Shown here in pieces: positions 7,915 through 14,851 of a DNA stretch of 27,033 nt. Position 1 is the stretch's first letter, and every line of letters starts with the position of its first letter. The position numbers and the translations under genes are program-made. Source of the DNA: Ignavibacteria bacterium UBA5771 (GTDB taxonomy: Bacteria; Bacteroidota; Ignavibacteria; Kapaibacteriales; UBA2268); NCBI GenBank assembly GCA_002418685.1, contig DIEP01000107.1, positions 2,577-29,609 on the forward strand. The letters are read 5' to 3'. The notes under the pieces are model-generated. The model made no database searches. It saw only the letters and a list, made by a program, of their open reading frames with translations, and had not been told where the DNA came from.

Positions 7915-8308
7915 ATCTATTAATCACATTGGAATTGCAGTAAAGGATCTCGAGCAAAGCTTACCTATTTTCCAAAGATTATTTCAGGTCGAAAATATTC
8001 ATAGAGAAACCGTCGAAGACCAAAAAGTAAAAATCGCGAGCTTCAAGATTGGCGAAGTCAGGATCGAGCTTACTCAAGCAATATCAGAGGATTCGCCCAT
8101 TGCTAAGTTCATCGAAAAAAAAGGTGAAGGTGTTCATCACATCGCATTTGAAACTGATGATATTAATCAAGAATTATCTCGCATAAAATCAGATAATTTC
8201 AATATAATTGATGAAATACCTCGGAATGGAGCCCACGATATGCTTATTTCCTTTTTGCATCCGAGATCAACTAACAGCGTTTTAACAGAAATTTGTCAAA
8301 AAAAATAA
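7907..8308 (+). CDS. mce: Methylmalonyl-CoA epimerase
   Basis: A 133-residue glyoxalase/VOC-fold protein. It would interconvert (2R)- and (2S)-methylmalonyl-CoA, linking propionyl-CoA and succinyl-CoA, with cobalt or another divalent metal. Likely metal ligands can be picked out: His7 in NHIGIAV, Glu54 in RIELTQ, His77 or His78 in VHHIAFE, and Glu128 in LTEIC. Length and motif order match family members in Bacteroidota. The ATG lies inside the end of the preceding gene (8-nt overlap), suggesting translational coupling. The partner methylmalonyl-CoA mutase is not in the window. Other VOC enzymes are possible, but HHIAFE plus the length favour this one. Confidence 0.88.
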   Translation: MIKSINHIGIAVKDLEQSLPIFQRLFQVENIHRETVEDQKVKIASFKIGEVRIELTQAISEDSPIAKFIEKKGEGVHHIAFETDDINQELSRIKSDNFNIIDEIPRNGAHDMLISFLHPRSTNSVLTEICQKK

Positions 8309-8318
8309 ATGAGGATAT

Positions 8319-9986
8319 ATGATTTATGCAATCGTAATCAGTCTGGTCCTATTTTTCTCTAATCTTGATGCGTCAGCACAGACGCAACCGAAGTTAAATC
8401 AAATTGTCAAGTCAGAACTTGAGCGTTTTATGGATTCGATGAAATCACAACCAAATCCACCATATTATATTTCGTATTATTTTGCAGATAATCGGAATAC
8501 TCGTATATCAAGTGCTGATGGCGTTCTTAAGAGCAAATATATAGATAGCTCGCGAACCCTTGATATACAAGTTCGTGTTGGAGATTATAAGTTTGATAAT
8601 ACTCACATAATTCGGGGTTCTGGATTTGATTTTACTCCCTCTATTGGGCGGCTTGAACTGCCTTTCAATGATGATGAACAAACGTTACGCAATATACTAT
8701 GGCTCGCAACAGACAAAGCCTATAAAAATGCAACTGAAAGGTATGAGAAAGCCCTTACTAATGCAAAAGTAAAAGTTAAGGAAGACGACACTTCTGCTGA
8801 CTTTTCTTTTGATAAACCTGTGAAAATTTATGGTAAAGGCAGTCTTTTATCATCAAATCCCGACAAAATTATACCAATATTAAATAGGCTATCCAAAAAA
8901 TTCGAGCCATATAAATGGATATATTCTGCAAATGTTTCATTTATGGGCGATTCCAGGAAAAAAATATTAATAACAAGCGAAGGAACTGAAACCGAATCTT
9001 ACGAAAATTATTTCTATATTTTTATTAACGCCTCGACAAAAGCTGATGACGGAATGGATATTCCATTATATAAAAGTTATTTTGCATATAACCCCGATTC
9101 TTTGCCAAGCGAAGAAGTGATTGCCAAAGATATTGATATACTTATAACACAAATTGATGGATTACGCAATGCACCTTTAGCTGAGACATTTACGGGACCC
9201 GCAATGCTTTCTGGTGAGGCCTCTGGAGTGTTTTTCCATGAAATATTTGGACATCGCGTTGAAGGATTTCGTGAGAAAGATCCTTCAGCATCGCAAACAT
9301 TTAAGAAAATGGTTGGAGAAAAAATTCTTCCATCTTTTATCGATGTCGTCTTTGACCCAACCCGCAAATATATGGATCATACTTCATTAGCAGGCTTTTA
9401 TGATGTGGATGACGAAGGTGTTCCTGCCCAAAGAGTTGATGTTGTTAAAGATGGCATTTTTAAGAATTTCCTTATGTCCCGAACACCAATCGAAGGGTTC
9501 GACCATTCAAATGGACACGGAAGAAAAGCGCCAGGTTATACACCCGTAACACGTCAATCAAATTTAATCGTATTGGCTGATAGCACAATGCCTGTCGAAA
9601 ATATGAAAAACAAATTGCGGGAAATCGCAAAAGAACAAGGCAAAGAATATGGATTATATTTTACTGTGGTCGAAGGCGGATTTACTTTTATTGACCGCAC
9701 TATCCCAAATGCTTTTAATGTAATGCCACTTGTGGTGTATAAAATTTATGTAGATGGCAGACCCGATGAGCTTGTGCGAGGTGTGGATTTGATTGGCACA
9801 CCACTTACCACATTTTCTAATATCGTAGCAGCGGGCAACGATATGGCAACCTTCAACGGAGTATGCGGTGCGGAATCGGGTGGCGTTCCCGTCTCGGCTT
9901 CTTCTCCAACTTTGCTTGTCTCACGCATCGAAGTTCAGAAAAAATATAAATCACAATCCAAACCACCAATTTTACCAGCACCTTAA
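8319..9986 (+). CDS. Exported TldD-family metalloprotease (zinc-bearing subunit)
   Basis: A 555-residue protein with an N-terminal hydrophobic segment IVISLVLFFSNLDASAQ, read as a signal peptide. E. coli TldD (481 residues) is cytosolic. The zinc motif HExxxH is intact as His307-Glu308-IFG-His312. The third ligand, corresponding to TldD Cys454, is Cys516 in NGVCGAESGGVPVSASSPTL. TldD/TldE heterodimers degrade or trim unfolded peptides; in E. coli they mature microcin B17 and process CcdA. Here the action would be periplasmic or envelope-side. The ATG at 8319 is the first possible start in frame (stop at 8310), and GAGGA lies just upstream at unusually short spacing. It is followed after 14 nt by a TldE-type partner, so the two probably form one complex. 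Confidence 0.85.
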   Translation: MIYAIVISLVLFFSNLDASAQTQPKLNQIVKSELERFMDSMKSQPNPPYYISYYFADNRNTRISSADGVLKSKYIDSSRTLDIQVRVGDYKFDNTHIIRGSGFDFTPSIGRLELPFNDDEQTLRNILWLATDKAYKNATERYEKALTNAKVKVKEDDTSADFSFDKPVKIYGKGSLLSSNPDKIIPILNRLSKKFEPYKWIYSANVSFMGDSRKKILITSEGTETESYENYFYIFINASTKADDGMDIPLYKSYFAYNPDSLPSEEVIAKDIDILITQIDGLRNAPLAETFTGPAMLSGEASGVFFHEIFGHRVEGFREKDPSASQTFKKMVGEKILPSFIDVVFDPTRKYMDHTSLAGFYDVDDEGVPAQRVDVVKDGIFKNFLMSRTPIEGFDHSNGHGRKAPGYTPVTRQSNLIVLADSTMPVENMKNKLREIAKEQGKEYGLYFTVVEGGFTFIDRTIPNAFNVMPLVVYKIYVDGRPDELVRGVDLIGTPLTTFSNIVAAGNDMATFNGVCGAESGGVPVSASSPTLLVSRIEVQKKYKSQSKPPILPAP

Positions 9987-10000
9987 ATCGGAGATTAATT

Positions 10001-11785
10001 ATGAAAAAAGTAATAGTATTATTTACAATTATCTTCTCATCACTTGGATTGTCGGCTCAGGACCTTAGTTTATCGGCAAGCCCAAATGATATATTGCGCG
10101 CTATGCGGGATGAAATAAACCGCTCAATGTCGCAGCTGAAACTCGAATCGCTCGAACGACCTTATTTTGTTGAATATACAATAACAATTACTGATAATTT
10201 CAATGCTTCTGCGAAATTGGGTAATCTGATTTCAAGAAGTAATAATAAAGAAGTAAGTCTCGATGTTGGAATTCGAGTAGGAAATTATGCACTCGATAAT
10301 TCTAATTTTATGGATATTGGTTCAATGTTTTTCGGTAGCCGAGATATGGGTGAAAGATACAGCAGTCGCCGAATTCCTTTGGATTTGAATTATAATGTTC
10401 TCCGCAAAGAACTTTGGCTGGCAACTGATGGTGCATATAAAAATGCTACGGAAACTTACTCCAAAAAACTTGCTTCATTGAAAAACATAATTCAAAAAGA
10501 TACAATCCCCGATTTCTCGAAAGTTAAACCTTTCAAAGGTGTGGATACTACTATATTCCCTAAAATTGATTTTGATAAAATCACAGACCAAGTCCTTAAT
10601 ATATCGGCAATATTTAAAAATTATCCTCAAATATATTCTTCCAATGTCTCATTCGAATATTTACCAAAAAGGATTTATTATGTGAATAGCGAAGGGACTG
10701 AATATATAAAAGATGATTTCTTTGCAGGCATTGAGGGAGTAGCTTATCTGCAAGCTGACAAAGGCACACCAATTGTTGAACATTATAGTGCTTATGCAAG
10801 ATTTCCCAAAGATTTCCCAAGTCTTGATTCATTAAGAAAAGGTATAACTCTTACTGCTGAAAATATTACGAAGCTCGCACAAGCTCCCACGCTTGACGAA
10901 TCCTATAATGGACCTGTTTTGGTAGAAGGGCAGGCAGCTTGCGAGGTTTTGGCTCGGGTTTTTGTCCCAAATTTAATTGCACAAAGAGAGAAAATTTCTG
11001 AAGGACAATTTTCGTTCGGTGGAAACGAGAAATCAAATCTTTTCCAGAAAAAAATTGGTGGGCGAGTCCTTCCCGAATTCCTCTCAATTAAAGATGATCC
11101 ATCAATGACTGAATATCAAGGAGTTCCATTGCTCGGTTATTATAAAATTGATGATGAAGGAGTGCCTGCTCAAACAGTTAATTTGGTTGAAAAAGGGTAT
11201 CTGAAATCACTTTTAAGCAACCGAACACCAATCAAACGAGTGCTTGAATCGAACGGACACGCTCGCGGAGGCACAATAATTATAAGCAATTTGATAATGT
11301 CATCCGAGCAATCCAAATCGCTGCCAACAAAAGAATTAAAGCAAAAATTTCTCGATTTAGTTAAGCAGAGAGAATTACCTTATGGTATAATAATTAGAAA
11401 AATAATTGATCGCAACATTTTACATACATCATTATCAGCAATAACATTTGGAAATTCAAGCTTTTTATCAGAACAAAATGCTATTCCACTTTTGCAAGCA
11501 TACAAAGTATATCCCAATGGGAAAGAAGAACTTCTGAAAAATGTGGAGATAAATTCATTGACTGTCCAATCATTTAAAGATATAGTCAATGTAGGTAATA
11601 AAGGATATGTGCTAAATTATCTTGCCCCTGCTGTAATCCAATCATTTAACTTTGGAAGGTCGATCTATACAGGTTCATCAATAATTGCTCCTGATTTGCT
11701 ATTTGAAGACCTTGAAATTAATGCAAATGACAAAGACACACCAAAATTGCCATTTATATCAGCCCCAGTTGTGAATAAGAAATGA
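10001..11785 (+). CDS. Exported TldE/PmbA-family partner subunit lacking the zinc motif
   Basis: A 594-residue paralogue of the preceding gene with a clean signal peptide, MKKVIVLFTIIFSSLGLSAQ. The two proteins share LWLATDxAYKNATE, YSSNVSF/YSANVSF, SEGTE, DDEGVPAQ and SNRTPI/SRTPIEG segments. At the place of HExxxH (about residues 312-320) this protein has ACEVLARVF, with no zinc ligands. The C-terminal cysteine region is also changed (NYLAPAVIQSF). That is the expected state of the TldE/PmbA subunit, which pairs with TldD without its own metal. GGAG at 9990-9993 gives a well-placed ribosome binding site. It is the last gene of the run, followed by a strong terminator at 11806-11848. Exported copies of both subunits imply a peptide-handling role outside the cytoplasm. 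Confidence 0.82.
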   Translation: MKKVIVLFTIIFSSLGLSAQDLSLSASPNDILRAMRDEINRSMSQLKLESLERPYFVEYTITITDNFNASAKLGNLISRSNNKEVSLDVGIRVGNYALDNSNFMDIGSMFFGSRDMGERYSSRRIPLDLNYNVLRKELWLATDGAYKNATETYSKKLASLKNIIQKDTIPDFSKVKPFKGVDTTIFPKIDFDKITDQVLNISAIFKNYPQIYSSNVSFEYLPKRIYYVNSEGTEYIKDDFFAGIEGVAYLQADKGTPIVEHYSAYARFPKDFPSLDSLRKGITLTAENITKLAQAPTLDESYNGPVLVEGQAACEVLARVFVPNLIAQREKISEGQFSFGGNEKSNLFQKKIGGRVLPEFLSIKDDPSMTEYQGVPLLGYYKIDDEGVPAQTVNLVEKGYLKSLLSNRTPIKRVLESNGHARGGTIIISNLIMSSEQSKSLPTKELKQKFLDLVKQRELPYGIIIRKIIDRNILHTSLSAITFGNSSFLSEQNAIPLLQAYKVYPNGKEELLKNVEINSLTVQSFKDIVNVGNKGYVLNYLAPAVIQSFNFGRSIYTGSSIIAPDLLFEDLEINANDKDTPKLPFISAPVVNKK

Positions 11786-11805
11786 TGGAGTAAAGCTTAG
11801 TTAAT

Positions 11806-11848
11806 AAAAAATCTTCCGGGGGGTCAAATCCTCGGAAGATTTTTTTTT
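11806..11848. terminator. Bidirectional rho-independent terminator
   Basis: The stem ATCTTCCG (11811-11818) pairs with CGGAAGAT (11833-11840). It is flanked by a run of A on the left and eight T on the right (11841-11848), which lengthen the stem and supply a U-tract on either strand. It ends the panD-to-tldE run 20 nt after the TldE stop, and on the minus strand it can stop readthrough from the M24 peptidase gene. Confidence 0.9.
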
Positions 11849-11883
11849 GAAAATATATCTTAGCAATATATTTTGCACTTTTG

Positions 11884-11942
11884 AGCAATTGCATCAGTAG
11901 ATATGTCTTTATGCGATTGCTACAATACTACTTGCCAGCAAT
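11884..11942. repeat. Nested inverted repeats between convergent genes
   Basis: AGCAATTGCAT (11884-11894) pairs with ATGCGATTGCT (11911-11921) over 11 positions with one G-U type mismatch. The second arm can instead pair through ATTGCT (11916-11921) with AGCAAT (11937-11942). The two hairpins exclude each other. No U-tract follows on either strand, so this is not a standard terminator. The region overlaps the small ORF at 11903-12001, whose ATG falls in the loop of the first hairpin. Confidence 0.5.
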
Positions 11943-12001
11943 GCGGAGAGTGCCTATGCAAATCAAATCAATTTAGATTTTTACAATTTCATCCTGAATA
12001 G
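11903..12001 (+). CDS. Candidate 32-residue cysteine-rich peptide ORF
   Basis: ATG at 11903, stop TAG at 11999-12001. Six of the first nineteen residues are cysteine (positions 4, 6, 11, 14, 17, 19), all encoded by TGC, giving the symmetric pattern C-x-C-x4-C-x2-C-x2-C-x-C. The tail, residues 20-32, is basic and aromatic and has no cysteine. The spacing recalls metal-thiolate or disulfide-rich mini-proteins, but I recognise no family. The last 29 nt lie antisense to the end of the M24 peptidase gene. No ribosome binding site is evident. The only promoter hint is TTTG-N19-TATTTTG (11846-11875), which is one base short of the -7 consensus. The cysteine pattern may instead be a by-product of the inverted repeats of TTGC and GCAA in this stretch. 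Treat as unproven. Confidence 0.3.
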   Translation: MSLCDCYNTTCQQCGECLCKSNQFRFLQFHPE

Positions 12002-13151
12002 CACCAAACACATCGACTTTACCATTTTGCTCGATAAACACATCAAGTTCCGTTCTGAAACCAATCTTCTCATCAGGAAGATAAATACCAGGTTCGATGG
12101 AAAAGCAAGAACCTTTGATTAGAAAACGGTCGTCGCGGGTTTCAAGGTTATCGATATGAGTGCCATTGCCATGAACTTCTTCGCCAATATTATGTCCTGT
12201 TCGATGTATGAAAGCATCTCCATAACCGCGGTCGGCGATATATTTTCTGCAATGATCATCAAGTTCGCTACCGCGCAATGGTTCATTCTTTGCAAATTTT
12301 TCTTTTACAAATGAGAGTGCTGCATCGCGTGCACCTGTAGCAATTTTGAAAATTTTATCGATTTTTTCAGGAATTTCATTTCCAATATATCCCATCCAAG
12401 TAATATCATAATAGATTGAACGAGGTTTACTGAGTTTTGCCCAAAGGTCGAGCAATACTAAATCGCCTTCTTTCATAATTGCCGAACCTTCTTTCTGAGG
12501 TTCAAAATGTGGGTCAGCAGCGTGTTCATTAACAGCAACGATTGGTGGGTCGTCATATTCCAAACCATTTTTAAGAATTATATCCACCATATATTGCTGA
12601 ATTTCATATTCTGTCGGGTTAATACCTTTGTCGAGTCTACGTCGAATTTCTTTGAACGCTTCATCTTTTACCATTTGCATAACTTTGCCTGCTTGGATAT
12701 GCGACTGCATCCCTTCTTCATCGATGAACGATTCAAACTCGCTAACAAGATTGGCACTCGATATCACTTCAACTCCGAAGCTCCTGATCAGTTCGAGTGC
12801 TCCGCCATCAACAATTGATATATAAGGAATATCATTGTTAGGAGAATATTGCATCGCAATACGTTTAGAATTGCCAAGCATTTTCTTTAATTGAGAATGT
12901 TGCTCTTGCCATGGCAGGTAGACTAATTTTTCGCCGGGTAATTCATTGAGTTGACCTTGCTCGATTTTATGAACAAGTTTGATTGGTGAACTATTTGCAG
13001 GGATAAAATAATACCAACGTCGGGTTGCCATTTTGCTTTTATCGCGCCCGAGAATGCGAGCTGCAATTCCATCTCGATTGTGATGATCATAAAATAACCA
13101 CCCGTCGAGATTGCTTTGCTTTAATGCTGATTGAATTCTTTCCAGTTCCAT
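11973..13151 (-). CDS. M24-family metallopeptidase, Xaa-Pro dipeptidase-like
   Basis: A 392-residue protein with a creatinase-like N-terminal domain (about 1-150) and a pita-bread M24 catalytic domain. All five metal ligands are present in order: Asp235 (LLDLW), Asp249 (YYDIT), His320 (HRTGHNIG), Glu353 (SIEPGIY) and Glu368 (RTELDVF). The expected activity is removal of an N-terminal residue before proline, or Xaa-Pro dipeptide cleavage, with two Mn or Co ions in the cytosol. There is no signal peptide. It follows the cyclophilin gene by 12 nt, so it is probably the last gene of korA-korB-cyclophilin-M24. A prolyl isomerase and a proline-specific peptidase side by side may be coincidence. Confidence 0.88.
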   Translation of the reverse strand: MELERIQSALKQSNLDGWLFYDHHNRDGIAARILGRDKSKMATRRWYYFIPANSSPIKLVHKIEQGQLNELPGEKLVYLPWQEQHSQLKKMLGNSKRIAMQYSPNNDIPYISIVDGGALELIRSFGVEVISSANLVSEFESFIDEEGMQSHIQAGKVMQMVKDEAFKEIRRRLDKGINPTEYEIQQYMVDIILKNGLEYDDPPIVAVNEHAADPHFEPQKEGSAIMKEGDLVLLDLWAKLSKPRSIYYDITWMGYIGNEIPEKIDKIFKIATGARDAALSFVKEKFAKNEPLRGSELDDHCRKYIADRGYGDAFIHRTGHNIGEEVHGNGTHIDNLETRDDRFLIKGSCFSIEPGIYLPDEKIGFRTELDVFIEQNGKVDVFGAIQDEIVKI

Positions 13152-13163
13152 TTTAAACTCTAT

Positions 13164-13778
13164 TTACTTTAATTTTTTAATTGTCATTTCGATTTTATCG
13201 ATTGGACGATCATGGCTGTCTCTTGGAGAATTTACAATTGCATCCACCACATCCATCCCTGAAATTGTCTCTCCAAAGATAGAATATTGTCCATCAAGAG
13301 ATGGGACATCTTTGACGCAAATAAAAAATTGCGAAGTGGCAGAATTTGGATCGTTGCTTCTTGCTGCGGATATTGTCCCACGTTTATGGTTCAATTGGCT
13401 AAATTCAGCAATTACTCTTGTTTGCGAAGGATCCCCAATTCCCCACGTTTCTTTAGGTTTAGATTTAGAATTAGGATCTCCACCCTGAATCACAAAACCC
13501 GGAACAACTCGATGAAATGCTGTGCCATTATAAAAACCAATTGACACAAGACTATCAAAATTATTCACATGCTCGGGTGCAACATCAGGAAATAATTCGA
13601 TTACTATTTTTCCAAGTTCATTACCTTTTTGGGTCACTTGGATCTCATATTGCGGACGTTTTTCTGTTGATTTTTCGCTTTTCTGCGGTTTTTTCTCTTC
13701 CATACCTGAACAGCTTAAAAATGTGAAACATATTAAAGCAACTGAGACGAAACTTAAAGAAATCATGTGTTTTTTCAT
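13164..13778 (-). CDS. Cyclophilin-type peptidyl-prolyl cis-trans isomerase, lipoprotein
   Basis: A 204-residue protein. It begins with a lipoprotein signal ending FTFLSC-S (cysteine near residue 23) and a charged linker rich in Lys and Glu. The cyclophilin domain follows from about residue 45. Conserved active-site pieces are FHRVVPGFVIQGGDP, GTISAARSNDPNSATSQFFI and LDGQYSIFGE, including the catalytic arginine of FHRV. It would speed proline isomerisation during folding of exported proteins, anchored to a membrane by its lipid. The insertion WGIGDPSQTRVIAEF, with acidic residues, is common in bacterial forms. It sits 25 nt after korB and 12 nt before the M24 peptidase gene. Confidence 0.92.
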   Translation of the reverse strand: MKKHMISLSFVSVALICFTFLSCSGMEEKKPQKSEKSTEKRPQYEIQVTQKGNELGKIVIELFPDVAPEHVNNFDSLVSIGFYNGTAFHRVVPGFVIQGGDPNSKSKPKETWGIGDPSQTRVIAEFSQLNHKRGTISAARSNDPNSATSQFFICVKDVPSLDGQYSIFGETISGMDVVDAIVNSPRDSHDRPIDKIEMTIKKLK

Positions 13779-13803
13779 ATAATATACTTTTTTTATTTAT
13801 TAT

Positions 13804-14847
13804 TTAATTAATTTCCCAATAATCATCACCACGAAGGAGTGTATCGACGTCTCCTTCACCCTTTTCTGATATTATATTATTTATTTGAGAATGCAAACCT
13901 TCATCATAGGTTGAGCGTTCAATATCGAGGAATACGCCAAATGGACGAGGCAAATCTTCATCAAAGGACATTCCGCCAATAGAATATGCAAGCATCGGAT
14001 CTTTTTCATTGTATTTTAATAGATTTTCTCCATCGTTAGAAATATCTATGGATTGAGGAGAAAGACCATTTAAGGTAATAGCTTTATCTTTATTTTTTCC
14101 ATAAATCATCGGTTTATTATCTTCAATGAAAATTGTCGATTCATCTTTGGTTTGTTTGTCAGTGAAAGTTTGGAATATACCATCAGTATAGACAGCACAA
14201 TTTGTGTAAACTTCAACAAATGCGATGCCTTTATGGTGGGCAGCCCTTTGCAAAATATAAGCTAAATGCTTGGGGTCACGGTCCATTGTTCTTGCCACAA
14301 AAGTTGCACCACTACCGAGTGCTAATTGAACGGGATTAAAGGGTCGCTCAATTACTCCGAAAGGAGTTGATTTGGTTTTCAATCCTGTTGGAGATGTGGG
14401 GGAAGCTTGCCCTTTTGTAAGACTATATATTTCATTATTGAACATAAGCACTTTTATATCCATATTGCGTCGAATTGCATGGATCAAACCCTTTCCGCCG
14501 ATTGCCATTCCATCACCATCTCCGGTTGCAACCCACACAGATAGCTCAGGATTTGCAATTTTCATACCTGATGCAACAGGTAATGCCCTGCCATGTAGGG
14601 AATGGAAGCCATAGACGTCCATATAATATGGAAAACGACTTGAACATCCAATACCCGACACAAATACATAATTTTCTTTTGGAATTCCAAGTGTGGGGAA
14701 AAGTCTCTGAATGTGTGACAAAATTGAATAACTTCCACACCCCGAGCACCACCTCACATCGATTGGAGTTTTAAAGTCCTTAGGTGTTAATTCGCTAACG
14801 GGTATGCTTCTGGGCATAACGCCTAAATCTTTCTGTAGCGTTGTCAT
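13804..14847 (-). CDS. korB: 2-oxoacid:ferredoxin oxidoreductase, beta subunit
   Basis: Beta subunit of a 2-oxoglutarate (or related 2-oxoacid):ferredoxin oxidoreductase. It binds thiamine diphosphate and one [4Fe-4S] cluster. Seen: WCSGCGSYS and GIGCSSRFPYY near the N-terminus supplying three cluster cysteines, a later cysteine in VYTNCAVYTDG, and the thiamine diphosphate/Mg motif GDGDGMAIGG with an NNEIYSLTKGQASPTS segment. I choose the ATG at 14847 (347 residues). It follows the alpha stop by 4 nt and has GAGGAG upstream, whereas the ATG at 14865 would overlap korA and has no such site. The enzyme decarboxylates the 2-oxoacid to an acyl-CoA and reduces ferredoxin, or runs in reverse. Confidence 0.92.
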   Translation of the reverse strand: MTTLQKDLGVMPRSIPVSELTPKDFKTPIDVRWCSGCGSYSILSHIQRLFPTLGIPKENYVFVSGIGCSSRFPYYMDVYGFHSLHGRALPVASGMKIANPELSVWVATGDGDGMAIGGKGLIHAIRRNMDIKVLMFNNEIYSLTKGQASPTSPTGLKTKSTPFGVIERPFNPVQLALGSGATFVARTMDRDPKHLAYILQRAAHHKGIAFVEVYTNCAVYTDGIFQTFTDKQTKDESTIFIEDNKPMIYGKNKDKAITLNGLSPQSIDISNDGENLLKYNEKDPMLAYSIGGMSFDEDLPRPFGVFLDIERSTYDEGLHSQINNIISEKGEGDVDTLLRGDDYWEIN

Positions 14848-14851
14848 ATAT

